Source: an uncultured Archangium sp. (GTDB lineage: Bacteria > Myxococcota > Myxococcia > Myxococcales > Myxococcaceae). From it: a stretch of DNA of 19,718 bases. Where the stretch lies: positions 1 through 19,718 of the forward strand of contig CAMLFP010000064.1 in assembly GCA_946479335.1 (NCBI GenBank), read 5' to 3'. Under the pieces are notes generated by a model. That model worked only from the letters and a program-made list of their open reading frames with translations. It was not told where the DNA came from and made no database searches. Of this stretch, positions 7,830 to 14,776 are shown piece after piece. The position numbers were made by a program, and so were the translations under genes. Numbering within the stretch: the first letter of the stretch is position 1; each line of letters starts with the position of its first letter.

Positions 7830-8294
7830 ATGAACAAGGCCGCGCTGAAGACGGAGTTGCTCGCGACGCTGCAGAAGACGCTCGACGCGCTGCTGGCCGC
7901 GCACGCCGACACGCGCGAGGCGGCCACGCACCCCGAGGCGAAGCCCGAAAATGACAAAGACACGCGCGCGCTTGAACAGAGCTACCTCGCGCGCGGTCAG
8001 GCGATGCGCATCGATTCGCTCAAGGCCGGTGTCGCCGCGACGGGCGTGATGTCGGTCGCGGCGTGTGAGACCGCGCGCGTGGGTGCGCTCGTCGAGGTTG
8101 AAGACGAAGACGGTGAGACGGTGCGCTACTTCCTCGCGCCTGAAGGTGGCGGCACGAAGTTGAAGGGCGGGGTGCAGGTGGTGACGCCCGCGTCTCCGCT
8201 CGGCGCCGCGCTCACCGGCAAGCGCGAGGGCGATGAAGTGGAGCTCACGCTCGCGGGGAAGAAGCGCGTGTGGAGCGTTTCGGCGGTTCTGTAA
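7830..8294 (+). CDS. GreA/GreB-family transcript elongation factor-like protein
   Basis: A 154-residue protein, close to the size of GreA. The N-terminal part (1-75) is helical and should form the Gre coiled coil. At its expected tip lies PEAKPENDKDTRALEQ, where Glu40-Asn41 line up with the acidic Glu44-Asn45 pair of E. coli GreA that helps hold Mg2+ in the polymerase secondary channel. The C-terminal domain (about 83-154) has the family block VVTPASPLGAALTGKREGDEVEL (117-139), equivalent to the 'SPlGraLlGk..GDev' core. Gre factors rescue backtracked RNA polymerase by stimulating transcript cleavage. The protein is too divergent from classical GreA for me to say that cleavage activity is kept. 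It may be a secondary paralogue; a housekeeping greA would lie elsewhere. It lies 91 bases upstream of the TonB gene in the same direction. Confidence 0.75.
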   Translation: MNKAALKTELLATLQKTLDALLAAHADTREAATHPEAKPENDKDTRALEQSYLARGQAMRIDSLKAGVAATGVMSVAACETARVGALVEVEDEDGETVRYFLAPEGGGTKLKGGVQVVTPASPLGAALTGKREGDEVELTLAGKKRVWSVSAVL

Positions 8295-8385
8295 CTGCGT
8301 TCGTGACACAGCCGGTGCGTGCTTGTGACGAAGACGCGACGCGGCCGCCACCCACGCGACGAGACAACTCTCTAAGTCGCGCGGC

Positions 8386-9171
8386 GTGTTCGACGCCTTC
8401 GAGCTGCAGCAGGATCTCTCCGCGACGCGCAAGCGCTTCACGGTGGCGTTCGTCGCCGCCGCGCTGACGGTCGGCGCGATGGGCGTGGGCGCGGCGTTCG
8501 TCGCGTCGCGGCCGGTGACGGAGAAGAAGGAGAAGCAGGTCGACGTCAGCTTCCGTCCGCCGCCGCCGCCGCCCGAGCCGATGAAGCTCGAGACGTCGCC
8601 GCCTCCGCCGCCCAAGCCGAAGGTGAAGCCCCCGGCCGCGCCGGTGGTGGTCGACGTGCCGAAGCCCGCGCCGGTCGCCGCGGCTGCGCCCGCTGCAGCA
8701 CCGATGGTCGCGCCGAAGGAAGTGCCGAAGAAGGCCGCGCCGGAGTCAGACACCGCCGTCACCGCGATCCAGACCGCGGTCGGTGGCACCGGCGACGGCA
8801 GCGGCAGCGCGGTGGGGACCGCTGACAGCGACGGCGAAGAGTCCGCCGCGCCGGTGGTGGCGAAGGCCGGCAGCAGCGGCCCGGTGAACCTCCCCGAAGA
8901 CGCCGAGCCGCCGGAGCCCTCTGAAGACAACGCGCAGCCCGAGTACCCGGAGGCCGCGCGCGCCACGGGTCAGGAAGCGCGCGTGGTCCTGAAGATCGTC
9001 GTCGAGAAGGACGGCCGCGTCGGCCGCGTGCAGGTGCTCAAGGGTGAAGAGCCCTTCGTCAGCGCCGCGCTCTCCGTCGTCAAGACGTGGACCTACTCGC
9101 CGGCCACCATGGATGGCGAAGCCCTCGCCGTCTTCAAGATCGTCAACATCACCTTTGCCCTGAGGGAATGA
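8386..9171 (+). CDS. tonB: TonB-family energy transducer
   Basis: A 261-residue TonB-type protein. A short cytoplasmic end precedes one transmembrane helix (about 18-40, VAFVAAALTVGAMGVGAAFV). A Pro/Lys-rich periplasmic spacer (about 57-118, with RPPPPPPEP and PPPPPKPKVK) and a Gly/Ser-rich stretch (132-165) follow. The TonB C-terminal domain (about 185-260) contains PEYPEAARATGQEARVVLKI and VVKTWTYSPA. TonB links the ExbB/ExbD proton motor to the TonB box of outer-membrane receptors. The start is GTG at 8386 with no evident Shine-Dalgarno sequence; no later in-frame start keeps the whole membrane segment. Its stop overlaps or nearly touches the ExbB start, and ExbD genes follow, so this is one energy-transduction operon. 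It likely serves the receptor at 11807, which is inference from proximity. Confidence 0.92.
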   Translation: MFDAFELQQDLSATRKRFTVAFVAAALTVGAMGVGAAFVASRPVTEKKEKQVDVSFRPPPPPPEPMKLETSPPPPPKPKVKPPAAPVVVDVPKPAPVAAAAPAAAPMVAPKEVPKKAAPESDTAVTAIQTAVGGTGDGSGSAVGTADSDGEESAAPVVAKAGSSGPVNLPEDAEPPEPSEDNAQPEYPEAARATGQEARVVLKIVVEKDGRVGRVQVLKGEEPFVSAALSVVKTWTYSPATMDGEALAVFKIVNITFALRE

Positions 9172-9173
9172 AC

Positions 9174-9848
9174 ATGGACTCGTCGCTTGCTCAAATCGTT
9201 GGTCACATGGGCCCCGCCGCCATCGGCGTCGCCTCGGTGTTGTTGTTGATGGCGCTGGCGTCGCTCGCCGTCTTCTTCGAGCGCCTCTTCACCTTCGCGC
9301 GCAGCCGCGCCGCCTCGCGCAAGTTCGCCGTCGAAGCGCGCGCGCTCCTCGAGGCCGATGACGCCGAGGGCCTGGTGAAGAAGTCGGGCGACAACAAGAG
9401 CCACCTCGCGCAGTTGCTGGGCGTCGGCGCGAAGACGTACCTGTCGGCGAGCAAGAAGCAGACGGCGCTCTCGCCGGTGGAGGCCACGCGCCGCGAGCTG
9501 TTGCGCAAGCACGAGGCCATCACCGCTGACGTGCGCCGCGGCATGAACGTCATCGCGTCGGTCGGTTCCATCGCGCCCTTCGTCGGGCTGCTGGGCACGG
9601 TGTTCGGCATCATCACTGCGTTCCAGGGCATCGCGAAGGAAGGCAGCGGCGGCCTCGGCAGCGTGTCGCTGGGCATCTCCGAGGCGCTGTACGAGACCGC
9701 GCTGGGCCTCGTCGTCGCCATCCCCGCGGTGCTCGCGTACAACTGGCTGTCAGCGCAGAGCGACACCATCCTCCTCGCGCTGGAGCAGGCCCGCGGCGAG
9801 TTCATCGACTTCCTCGAGGCGCGGCAGGGCAAGGCCCATGGCGCGTGA
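9174..9848 (+). CDS. exbB: ExbB/TolQ-type proton channel subunit
   Basis: A 224-residue MotA/TolQ/ExbB-family inner-membrane protein with three membrane helices at about 14-37, 126-150 and 165-190. The conserved GLLGTVFGIITAF block (138-150) and GISEALYETALGLVVAIPA (167-185) are clear. With ExbD it forms the proton-driven stator-like motor that energises TonB. Two in-frame ATGs are possible: 9168, which overlaps the tonB stop as ATGA, and 9174. The purine-rich GAGGGA at 9162-9167 sits 6 bases before 9174 but touches 9168, so 9174 is preferred. The gene runs 11 bases into the following exbD, pointing to coupled translation. Confidence 0.92.
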   Translation: MDSSLAQIVGHMGPAAIGVASVLLLMALASLAVFFERLFTFARSRAASRKFAVEARALLEADDAEGLVKKSGDNKSHLAQLLGVGAKTYLSASKKQTALSPVEATRRELLRKHEAITADVRRGMNVIASVGSIAPFVGLLGTVFGIITAFQGIAKEGSGGLGSVSLGISEALYETALGLVVAIPAVLAYNWLSAQSDTILLALEQARGEFIDFLEARQGKAHGA

Positions 9849-10245
9849 GGCTCCGAAGCCGGAGATCAACATCACGCCGCTGGTCGACGTGGTGCTGGTG
9901 CTCCTCATCATCTTCATGGTGGTGACGCCGCAGATGGAGGCGGGCGCGGCGGTCACGCTGCCGGCCATCACCAACCCCGACCAGGGCAACGGCGCGCTGG
10001 AGCCGACGACCGTCACGCTGACGCGCGACGGGAAGTTCTTCTTCGAGAAGGAAGAGCTGAGCGAAGACGCGCTGGTCACCAGGCTGACGGCGCTGCACTC
10101 CGAGAAGCCGGCGACGCGCGTGGTGCTCAAGGCCGACACCAAGCTCGCGTACGGCAAGGTGCGCGCGATGTTCCGGCGGTGTCAGGAAATCGGTTTCCCC
10201 GGCGCGTCGCTGCAGGTCATCGATCGCGCGAACAAGAAAGGCTGA
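9838..10245 (+). CDS. exbD: ExbD-family biopolymer transport protein (first copy)
   Basis: A 135-residue ExbD/TolR protein with a short cytoplasmic tail, one membrane helix and a periplasmic domain. The helix block INITPLVDVVLVLLIIFMV carries the proton-relay aspartate, Asp17. The periplasmic part has the usual VVLKADTKLAYGKV (about 99-112) strand-helix. It overlaps exbB by 11 bases and is followed after 3 bases by a second exbD, so both are made together with ExbB. Two ExbD paralogues could form a mixed dimer in the ExbB pore, or serve different TonB partners; the sequence does not decide. Confidence 0.92.
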   Translation: MAREAPKPEINITPLVDVVLVLLIIFMVVTPQMEAGAAVTLPAITNPDQGNGALEPTTVTLTRDGKFFFEKEELSEDALVTRLTALHSEKPATRVVLKADTKLAYGKVRAMFRRCQEIGFPGASLQVIDRANKKG

Positions 10246-10248
10246 GCC

Positions 10249-10716
10249 ATGGGCGTCGAACTTGGCGGTGACAAGAAGCGCATCAAGCCGACGATGAACA
10301 TCACGCCGCTGGTCGACGTGGTGCTGGTGCTGCTCATCATCTTCATGGTGGTGACGCCGCTGCTCACCAAGCAGCTGTGGCTCAACGTGCCGCCCAAGCC
10401 GGAGGAGAACTCGCCGCCTCCGCCACCCGACGCGCTGCCGCCGCTGGTGCTCACCGTGGAGAAGGACGGCACCACGAAGGTGAACGGTGAGGTCATCGAC
10501 CGGCAGGAGCTCGCGCCGCGGTTGCTGCGCATGTTGAACGCGCGGCCCGACAAGGTGGTGTTCTTCGATGCCGACTCGGCGATGGAGTACGGCGTCGCGC
10601 TCGACGTGATGGATCTCGTGCGCGGCGGCGGCGTGGAGACGCTCGCGGTGCTGGCCGATGAGACCGTCGTCACCGCGGCGCTCGACGCGAGCGGTCCCTC
10701 CGCCGGGAGTCGGTGA
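10249..10716 (+). CDS. ExbD-family biopolymer transport protein (second copy)
   Basis: A 155-residue second ExbD/TolR protein. The membrane block NITPLVDVVLVLLIIFMVV repeats the first copy residue for residue, with its aspartate at Asp23. The rest differs: an N-terminal basic tail (GDKKRIKPTM) and a Pro-rich stretch just outside the membrane (PPKPEENSPPPPPDALPP, about 46-63) that the first copy lacks. The periplasmic domain includes DKVVFFDADSAMEYGVALDVMDL. It is the last gene of the tonB-exbB-exbD-exbD operon. No clear terminator is seen in the 168 bases before the convergent HxlR gene. Confidence 0.9.
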   Translation: MGVELGGDKKRIKPTMNITPLVDVVLVLLIIFMVVTPLLTKQLWLNVPPKPEENSPPPPPDALPPLVLTVEKDGTTKVNGEVIDRQELAPRLLRMLNARPDKVVFFDADSAMEYGVALDVMDLVRGGGVETLAVLADETVVTAALDASGPSAGSR

Positions 10717-10884
10717 GCTTTGAGTGGTGGCGTTTTTGCGAGGTGAGCATGGCGCGCTTCACGCACGGGCCCTCGACTTCGGGCTTCTCGTGACTCGCGG
10801 ATGCGGGCTTCGGCTGCATCAAGCTTGGCCTGGTGTGGTCGAGCCTGAGAGCGCGTTGGCCGTGCGGCACTTCGCTCGACTGCT

Positions 10885-11280
10885 TCACACGGCGCCTGCC
10901 TCCTGCCGTTTGGCGTACGTCTCACGTGCGCGACCAATCTGCGTCTTGTGACCCTGCGCCCACCGCGCGAGCGCGCTCACCGGCTTCAGCAGCGATCTCC
11001 CGAGCGGCGTCAGCGCGTACTCCACCTGCGGCGGGTTCGTCGGGCGCACCGTGCGTTTCACCATCCCATCGCGCTCGAGGCTGCGGAGCGTCACGGTCAG
11101 CACGCGCTGCGAGATGCCGCCGACGGTGCGCTTCAGTTCGCTGAAACGCCTCGGTCCATCACCGAGCAGCACCACGATGAACACGCTCCATTTGTCGCCG
11201 ACGCGGCTCAAGATCTCCCGCGTCGCGGGACAATCCGAATCGAACCGCCCGGTGACCTTCCCGTACCCTGGTGACTTCAA
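10885..11280 (-). CDS. HxlR-family winged-helix transcriptional regulator
   Basis: A 131-residue HxlR-type regulator. The characteristic core is visible: CPATREILSRVGDKWSVFIV (17-36), the RFSELKRTVGGISQRVLTVTLRSLERDG recognition region (about 44-71) and the wing VKRTVRPTNPPQVEYALTPLGRSL (about 74-97). HxlR proteins are dimeric DNA-binding factors, often responding to electrophiles or oxidants. Cys17, just before the first core helix, sits where the redox-sensing cysteine of related factors such as YodB and HypR is found. The start is TTG at 11280, preceded by a strong AAGGAGG at 11285-11291. The gene is divergent from a DoxX-like gene, and a palindrome lies between them, so it probably controls that gene and itself. 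Confidence 0.87.
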   Translation of the reverse strand: MKSPGYGKVTGRFDSDCPATREILSRVGDKWSVFIVVLLGDGPRRFSELKRTVGGISQRVLTVTLRSLERDGMVKRTVRPTNPPQVEYALTPLGRSLLKPVSALARWAQGHKTQIGRARETYAKRQEAGAV

Positions 11281-11307
11281 GGTGCCTCCTTCTCAGTGAC
11301 GCCGTTG

Positions 11308-11328
11308 ATGGTTACAGAAAGTAACCAT
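11308..11328. promoter_or_regulatory. 21-bp palindromic operator between hxlR-type and doxX-type genes
   Basis: A perfect 8-base inverted repeat, ATGGTTAC and GTAACCAT, with 5 bases between (AGAAA). It is AT-rich against a GC-rich background. GTTAC-N5-GTAAC has the shape of sites bound by HxlR-family regulators. The right arm includes the first two bases of the DoxX-like start codon at 11327, and the left arm lies 28 bases upstream of the regulator start. A bound dimer would block expression of both genes. Confidence 0.7.
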
Positions 11329-11689
11329 GTCGAAGCCGAAGAACATCGCGTTGTGGGTGGTGCAGGTGCTGTTGTTTCTCACCTTCGTCGGCACCGCCGT
11401 GTGGAAGCTGGTGACGCCCGTCGAGCAGCTCGCCGCGAAGATGCCGTGGATGGCGAACACGCAGTTGCTCTACGTCACCGCGCTGTTCGACGCGCTCGGC
11501 GGAGTCGGCGTGTTGCTCCCCACGCTCACGCGCATCAAACCGAAGCTCGCCGCGCTCGCGGCCGTCGGGCTCATCGCGCTCCAGTTGGCCGCCGTCGTCT
11601 TCCACTTCTCGCGCGGGGAGGGCGCGAACACGCCGTTCAACTTCTTCCTCATCGCGCTCGCGGCGTTCGTCGCGTGGGGTCGTCGTTGA
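11327..11689 (+). CDS. DoxX-family small integral membrane protein
   Basis: A 120-residue membrane protein with four hydrophobic segments at about 8-26, 48-66, 73-93 and 102-116, the usual DoxX/DoxD-like layout. The pattern KxxTPVEQLAAKMPWM (about 27-42) before the second helix and DALGGVGVLLP (55-65) inside it fit the family's DoxX_2-like branch. Members are often induced by oxidants or thiol-reactive chemicals and are often paired with HxlR or MarR regulators; the biochemical role is poorly known. The start is ATG at 11327 inside the palindrome, so the leader must be short and lacks a good Shine-Dalgarno sequence. With the HxlR gene it forms a self-contained module between the TonB operon and the receptor gene. 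Confidence 0.78.
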   Translation: MSKPKNIALWVVQVLLFLTFVGTAVWKLVTPVEQLAAKMPWMANTQLLYVTALFDALGGVGVLLPTLTRIKPKLAALAAVGLIALQLAAVVFHFSRGEGANTPFNFFLIALAAFVAWGRR

Positions 11690-11733
11690 CCGTTTTCCCG
11701 TGCCGCCAGAAATGCCGCGCACGTTGCGTCGCT

Positions 11734-11762
11734 GTGACTCGCACGTGTTGAACATGTGACTC
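11734..11762. promoter_or_regulatory. Possible operator upstream of the TonB-dependent receptor gene
   Basis: A near-perfect inverted repeat, CACGTGTT-G-AACATGTG (11742-11758, one mismatch in eight pairs), is flanked by a direct repeat of GTGACTC at 11734-11740 and 11756-11762. It lies 45 bases before the receptor start. Dyads of this size and place often bind a repressor or activator, but no known family site is recognised and no convincing -35/-10 pair could be fixed. Confidence 0.35.
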
Positions 11763-11806
11763 CAGCGAACGCATGACGCCACGCGCTGGGCGCAGAAGCC
11801 GCGCCC

Positions 11807-14776
11807 GTGAACAAGGCGTTTCTCCTCGCTGCACTCGTCTCGCTCCGCGCGCTCGCGCAGGACGCCGGTCTCGACGCCGTCGCGGCACCCGCTGCGCTCG
11901 TCGACGCGCCTGACGCCGGCGCCGCGAATACGACCGATTCCTCCGACGCCGGCGCTCCGCAGCAAGACGTCGACGGCGGAGCCCGCGACGCAGACGCCGC
12001 GCGCCTCGCGCAGGGTGACGTCGACGCGGGCGTGCCGACGAAGAAGGACAAGAAGCCCTTCACCGGCGTCTCCGGCCGCGTAATCGACGCGCGCACCGGC
12101 GAGGGCCTCATCGAAGCGACGGTGAAGGTCGTCTCGCCCACCTTCAAGAAGTCGGCGCTCACCGATCTCGACGGCAACTACAAGCTCAAGCTCCCCGCGG
12201 GCACGTGGGAGCTGCGCGTCTTCTACGAGCTCTACAAGGGCCAGCGCTTCGGGAACATCGAGGTGAAGAGCGGCCAGGTGACGACGCTCGACGTGGCGCT
12301 CGAGCGCGACGCGAAGTCGGTGCAGGAGGTCGTCGTCGAAGCGAAGGTCGACAAGCGCAACGAGACCGCGCTGCTCAACGAACGGAAGAAGTCCGCCGTC
12401 GCGCAAGACTCGCTGGGCGCGCAGCAGATCGCCAAGACGCCCGACAACAACGCGGGCGACGCCGTGAAGCGCGTGGTGGGCGCGACGCTGGTCGACAACA
12501 AGTACGTCTTCATCCGCGGGCTCGGCGGCCGCTACACGCAGACGCTGCTCAACAGCACGCTGATGCCCTCGCCGGAGCCCGATGACCCGTCGGTGCCGCT
12601 CGACCTCTTCCCCGTCGCGCTGCTCTCGAACCTCAACGTCATCAAGACGTACTCCGTCGACCTGCCGGCGAACTTCGGCGGCGGCTCCGTCACCATCGAC
12701 ACCAACACCTTCCCCTCGACGCTCGAGGCGAAGGTGCGCTTCCAGGCCGGCTTCGACTCGATGACCACCGGCATCAAGCGCCCGACGGAGCCGCTCACCG
12801 GCGGCGAGAACCTCGGCTTCATGAGCTCGTCGCGGAAGCTGCCGAGCATCATCCCCACCGACCGGCCGCTGGTGCCTTCGCGCCTCGGCTTCGAGGGCGT
12901 CGACGCCACCACGCAGCGCGAGGCCGCGAGCAGCTTCACGCAGCGGTGGGACCCGTCGCAGCTCCCCGGCATGCCGTCGTTCAGCCTGAGCGCGTCGCTG
13001 GGCAACACGCACAAGCTCGGGCGCGACGTGAAGCTGGGCTACCTCTTCGCCGCGCAGCTCGCGCGCCGTGAACGGCGGCAGCTCATCGAGTCGCAGTCAG
13101 TGCGCCTCGAGAACAACGTGCTGACGCCGCAAGACCCCTTCGAGACGGAGGTCGGCACCGCGTCGGGCGCCACCAGCCTCCTCGCGAACGTCGGGCTGCA
13201 GGTCGGCAACAACCACGACATCTCGGTGCTGGGCGTCTACCTGTGGAACTCCGAGGCCACGGCGGCGGTGAACGCGGGCTTCGACCAGCAACAGCAGCAG
13301 TACTCCTCGGGCGCGCGATCGATGTTCACCTCGCGGCAGCTCTTCTTGAACCAGGTGAAGGGCTTCCACCGCTTCGGCAGCGTGGAGGTGAACTGGAAAG
13401 GCAACTACTCGCGCGTCAACCGCGACGAGCCCGACATCCGTGACGTGCGCTACTTCTACGGCGCCGACGGCAGGGCGCAGGTCACCTTCCAGCCGTTCTC
13501 GCTCGAGCGTTTCTTCTACGAACTGCACGAAGACTCCGGCGGCGGCTCGGCGTCGTTCGCGGTGCCGTGGCGCGCGCTGCGCTTCGAGGCCGGTGGGCTC
13601 GCGCAGTATTCCGCGCGCAACTTCGATGGCCGCCGCTTCCGCTACTTCGACGCCAGCAACGGCCAGCACGGCACCACGCCCGTCGAGGAGCTGCTGACGC
13701 CCGCGTACTTCGGCCCGCCCACCAGCAGCAGCACGCCCATCTCGATGCTGGAGACCACGCTGACCTACGACCGCTACCAGGCGTCGCTCGCGGTCTACGG
13801 CGGCTTCGGTCAGGTGGAGTGGAAGCCGGTGGGCTGGTTCCGCGCGCAGGGCGGCGTGCGCGTCGAGGGCAGCACGCAGACGGTCAGCGGCGGCTCTCCG
13901 TTCTTCACCGGCGGCGCGCCGCTGGGTGACCCGGTGGTGAAGCACTACGTCGACGTGGTGCCCGCGGCGAACGTCGTCTTCTCTCCGCGTGAAGACTTGA
14001 ACGTGCGCCTCGCGTACTCGTACACGCTGGCGCGCCCGTCGTTCCGCGAGCTGGCGCCGTTCCTCTTCTACGACATGCAGCGCCGCCGCAACGTCAGCGG
14101 CAACCCACAGTTGGTCAACACGCGCATCCACAACTTCGACGCGCGCGGCGAGTGGTTCCCCGGCGCGGGCGAGGTCATCGCCGTCTCCGCCTTCGGCAAG
14201 CAGTTCAACAACCCCATCGAGCGCGTCATCTACGGCCTGAGCAACACCGTGGGCGACGTCACCTTCGCCAACGCGAACGGCGCGACGCTGCTGGGCGCGG
14301 AGCTGGAAGCGCGCATGAACCTGAAGCGCATCGCTCCAGTGCTCTCGGGCTTCGAGGTGGGCGCGAACTTCTCGCTCATCTACTCGCGCGTGCAGCTGCC
14401 GACGAACTCGCCGCAGACCAACCCGGTGCGCGCGCTGCAGGGCCAGTCGCCGTACGCCGGCAACGCCTTCATCACCTGGAGCCACCCGACGTGGGGCACC
14501 GAGGCGGGCGTCTTCTACAACGTGTACGGCCCGCGCATCTCCGACGTGGGCATCAACGGTCTGCCCGACGTCATCGAACAACCTTTTCACCGTCTCGACG
14601 TGACGGTGGCGCAACGGCTGGGCGCGGGATTCCAGCTCAAGCTCGCGGCCAGCAACGTGCTGAACCAATCGGTTCGCCTGAAGCAGGGCACCGTTGACGT
14701 CCTCGTCAACCCGCCCGGCGTGCAGGTCTTCGCGACCCTGTCGTGGACCTTCAACGAAGAGAGGAAGAAGCAATGA
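11807..14776 (+). CDS. TonB-dependent outer-membrane receptor with carboxypeptidase-regulatory-like N-terminal domain
   Basis: A 989-residue receptor. A signal peptide (about 1-18, ending RALAQ) is followed by an Asp/Ala/Gly-rich low-complexity stretch (19-78). A carboxypeptidase-regulatory-like beta-sandwich domain (about 87-165, VSGRVIDARTGEGLIEATVKV) comes next. The plug (about 195-305) has VFIRGLGGRYTQTLLNSTLM (234-253) and the following LDLFP and DLPANFGGG, marks of a receptor subfamily seen in Bacteroidota and Proteobacteria. The remainder is the beta-barrel, ending in a strand with VFATLSWTFN. Such receptors import bound ligands through the outer membrane using TonB energy. A six-residue tail (EERKKQ) follows the last strand and is encoded by the ribosome-binding region of the next gene, which it overlaps by ATGA. 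The start is GTG at 11807. Substrate unknown. Confidence 0.93.
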   Translation: MNKAFLLAALVSLRALAQDAGLDAVAAPAALVDAPDAGAANTTDSSDAGAPQQDVDGGARDADAARLAQGDVDAGVPTKKDKKPFTGVSGRVIDARTGEGLIEATVKVVSPTFKKSALTDLDGNYKLKLPAGTWELRVFYELYKGQRFGNIEVKSGQVTTLDVALERDAKSVQEVVVEAKVDKRNETALLNERKKSAVAQDSLGAQQIAKTPDNNAGDAVKRVVGATLVDNKYVFIRGLGGRYTQTLLNSTLMPSPEPDDPSVPLDLFPVALLSNLNVIKTYSVDLPANFGGGSVTIDTNTFPSTLEAKVRFQAGFDSMTTGIKRPTEPLTGGENLGFMSSSRKLPSIIPTDRPLVPSRLGFEGVDATTQREAASSFTQRWDPSQLPGMPSFSLSASLGNTHKLGRDVKLGYLFAAQLARRERRQLIESQSVRLENNVLTPQDPFETEVGTASGATSLLANVGLQVGNNHDISVLGVYLWNSEATAAVNAGFDQQQQQYSSGARSMFTSRQLFLNQVKGFHRFGSVEVNWKGNYSRVNRDEPDIRDVRYFYGADGRAQVTFQPFSLERFFYELHEDSGGGSASFAVPWRALRFEAGGLAQYSARNFDGRRFRYFDASNGQHGTTPVEELLTPAYFGPPTSSSTPISMLETTLTYDRYQASLAVYGGFGQVEWKPVGWFRAQGGVRVEGSTQTVSGGSPFFTGGAPLGDPVVKHYVDVVPAANVVFSPREDLNVRLAYSYTLARPSFRELAPFLFYDMQRRRNVSGNPQLVNTRIHNFDARGEWFPGAGEVIAVSAFGKQFNNPIERVIYGLSNTVGDVTFANANGATLLGAELEARMNLKRIAPVLSGFEVGANFSLIYSRVQLPTNSPQTNPVRALQGQSPYAGNAFITWSHPTWGTEAGVFYNVYGPRISDVGINGLPDVIEQPFHRLDVTVAQRLGAGFQLKLAASNVLNQSVRLKQGTVDVLVNPPGVQVFATLSWTFNEERKKQ

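Noticed and set aside
7686..8966. A 426-codon minus-strand frame with Gly/Ser/Ala-rich N-terminal part
   Set aside because: It is antisense to the GreA-like gene and the Pro-rich region of TonB, which explains its low-complexity Gly runs.
10800..10820. 7-base-pair hairpin (GATGCGG/CTGCATC) between exbD and the HxlR gene
   Set aside because: No T-rich tail on either strand and one wobble pair; such hairpins are expected by chance here.
10717..10884. Possible gene remnant in the gap after the second exbD
   Set aside because: Open frames there are short and lack any recognisable domain; composition alone is not enough to call a pseudogene.
11312..13012. A 566-codon minus-strand frame spanning the DoxX-like gene and the start of the receptor
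   Set aside because: It covers two genes with good families, and its composition is typical of a shadow frame.
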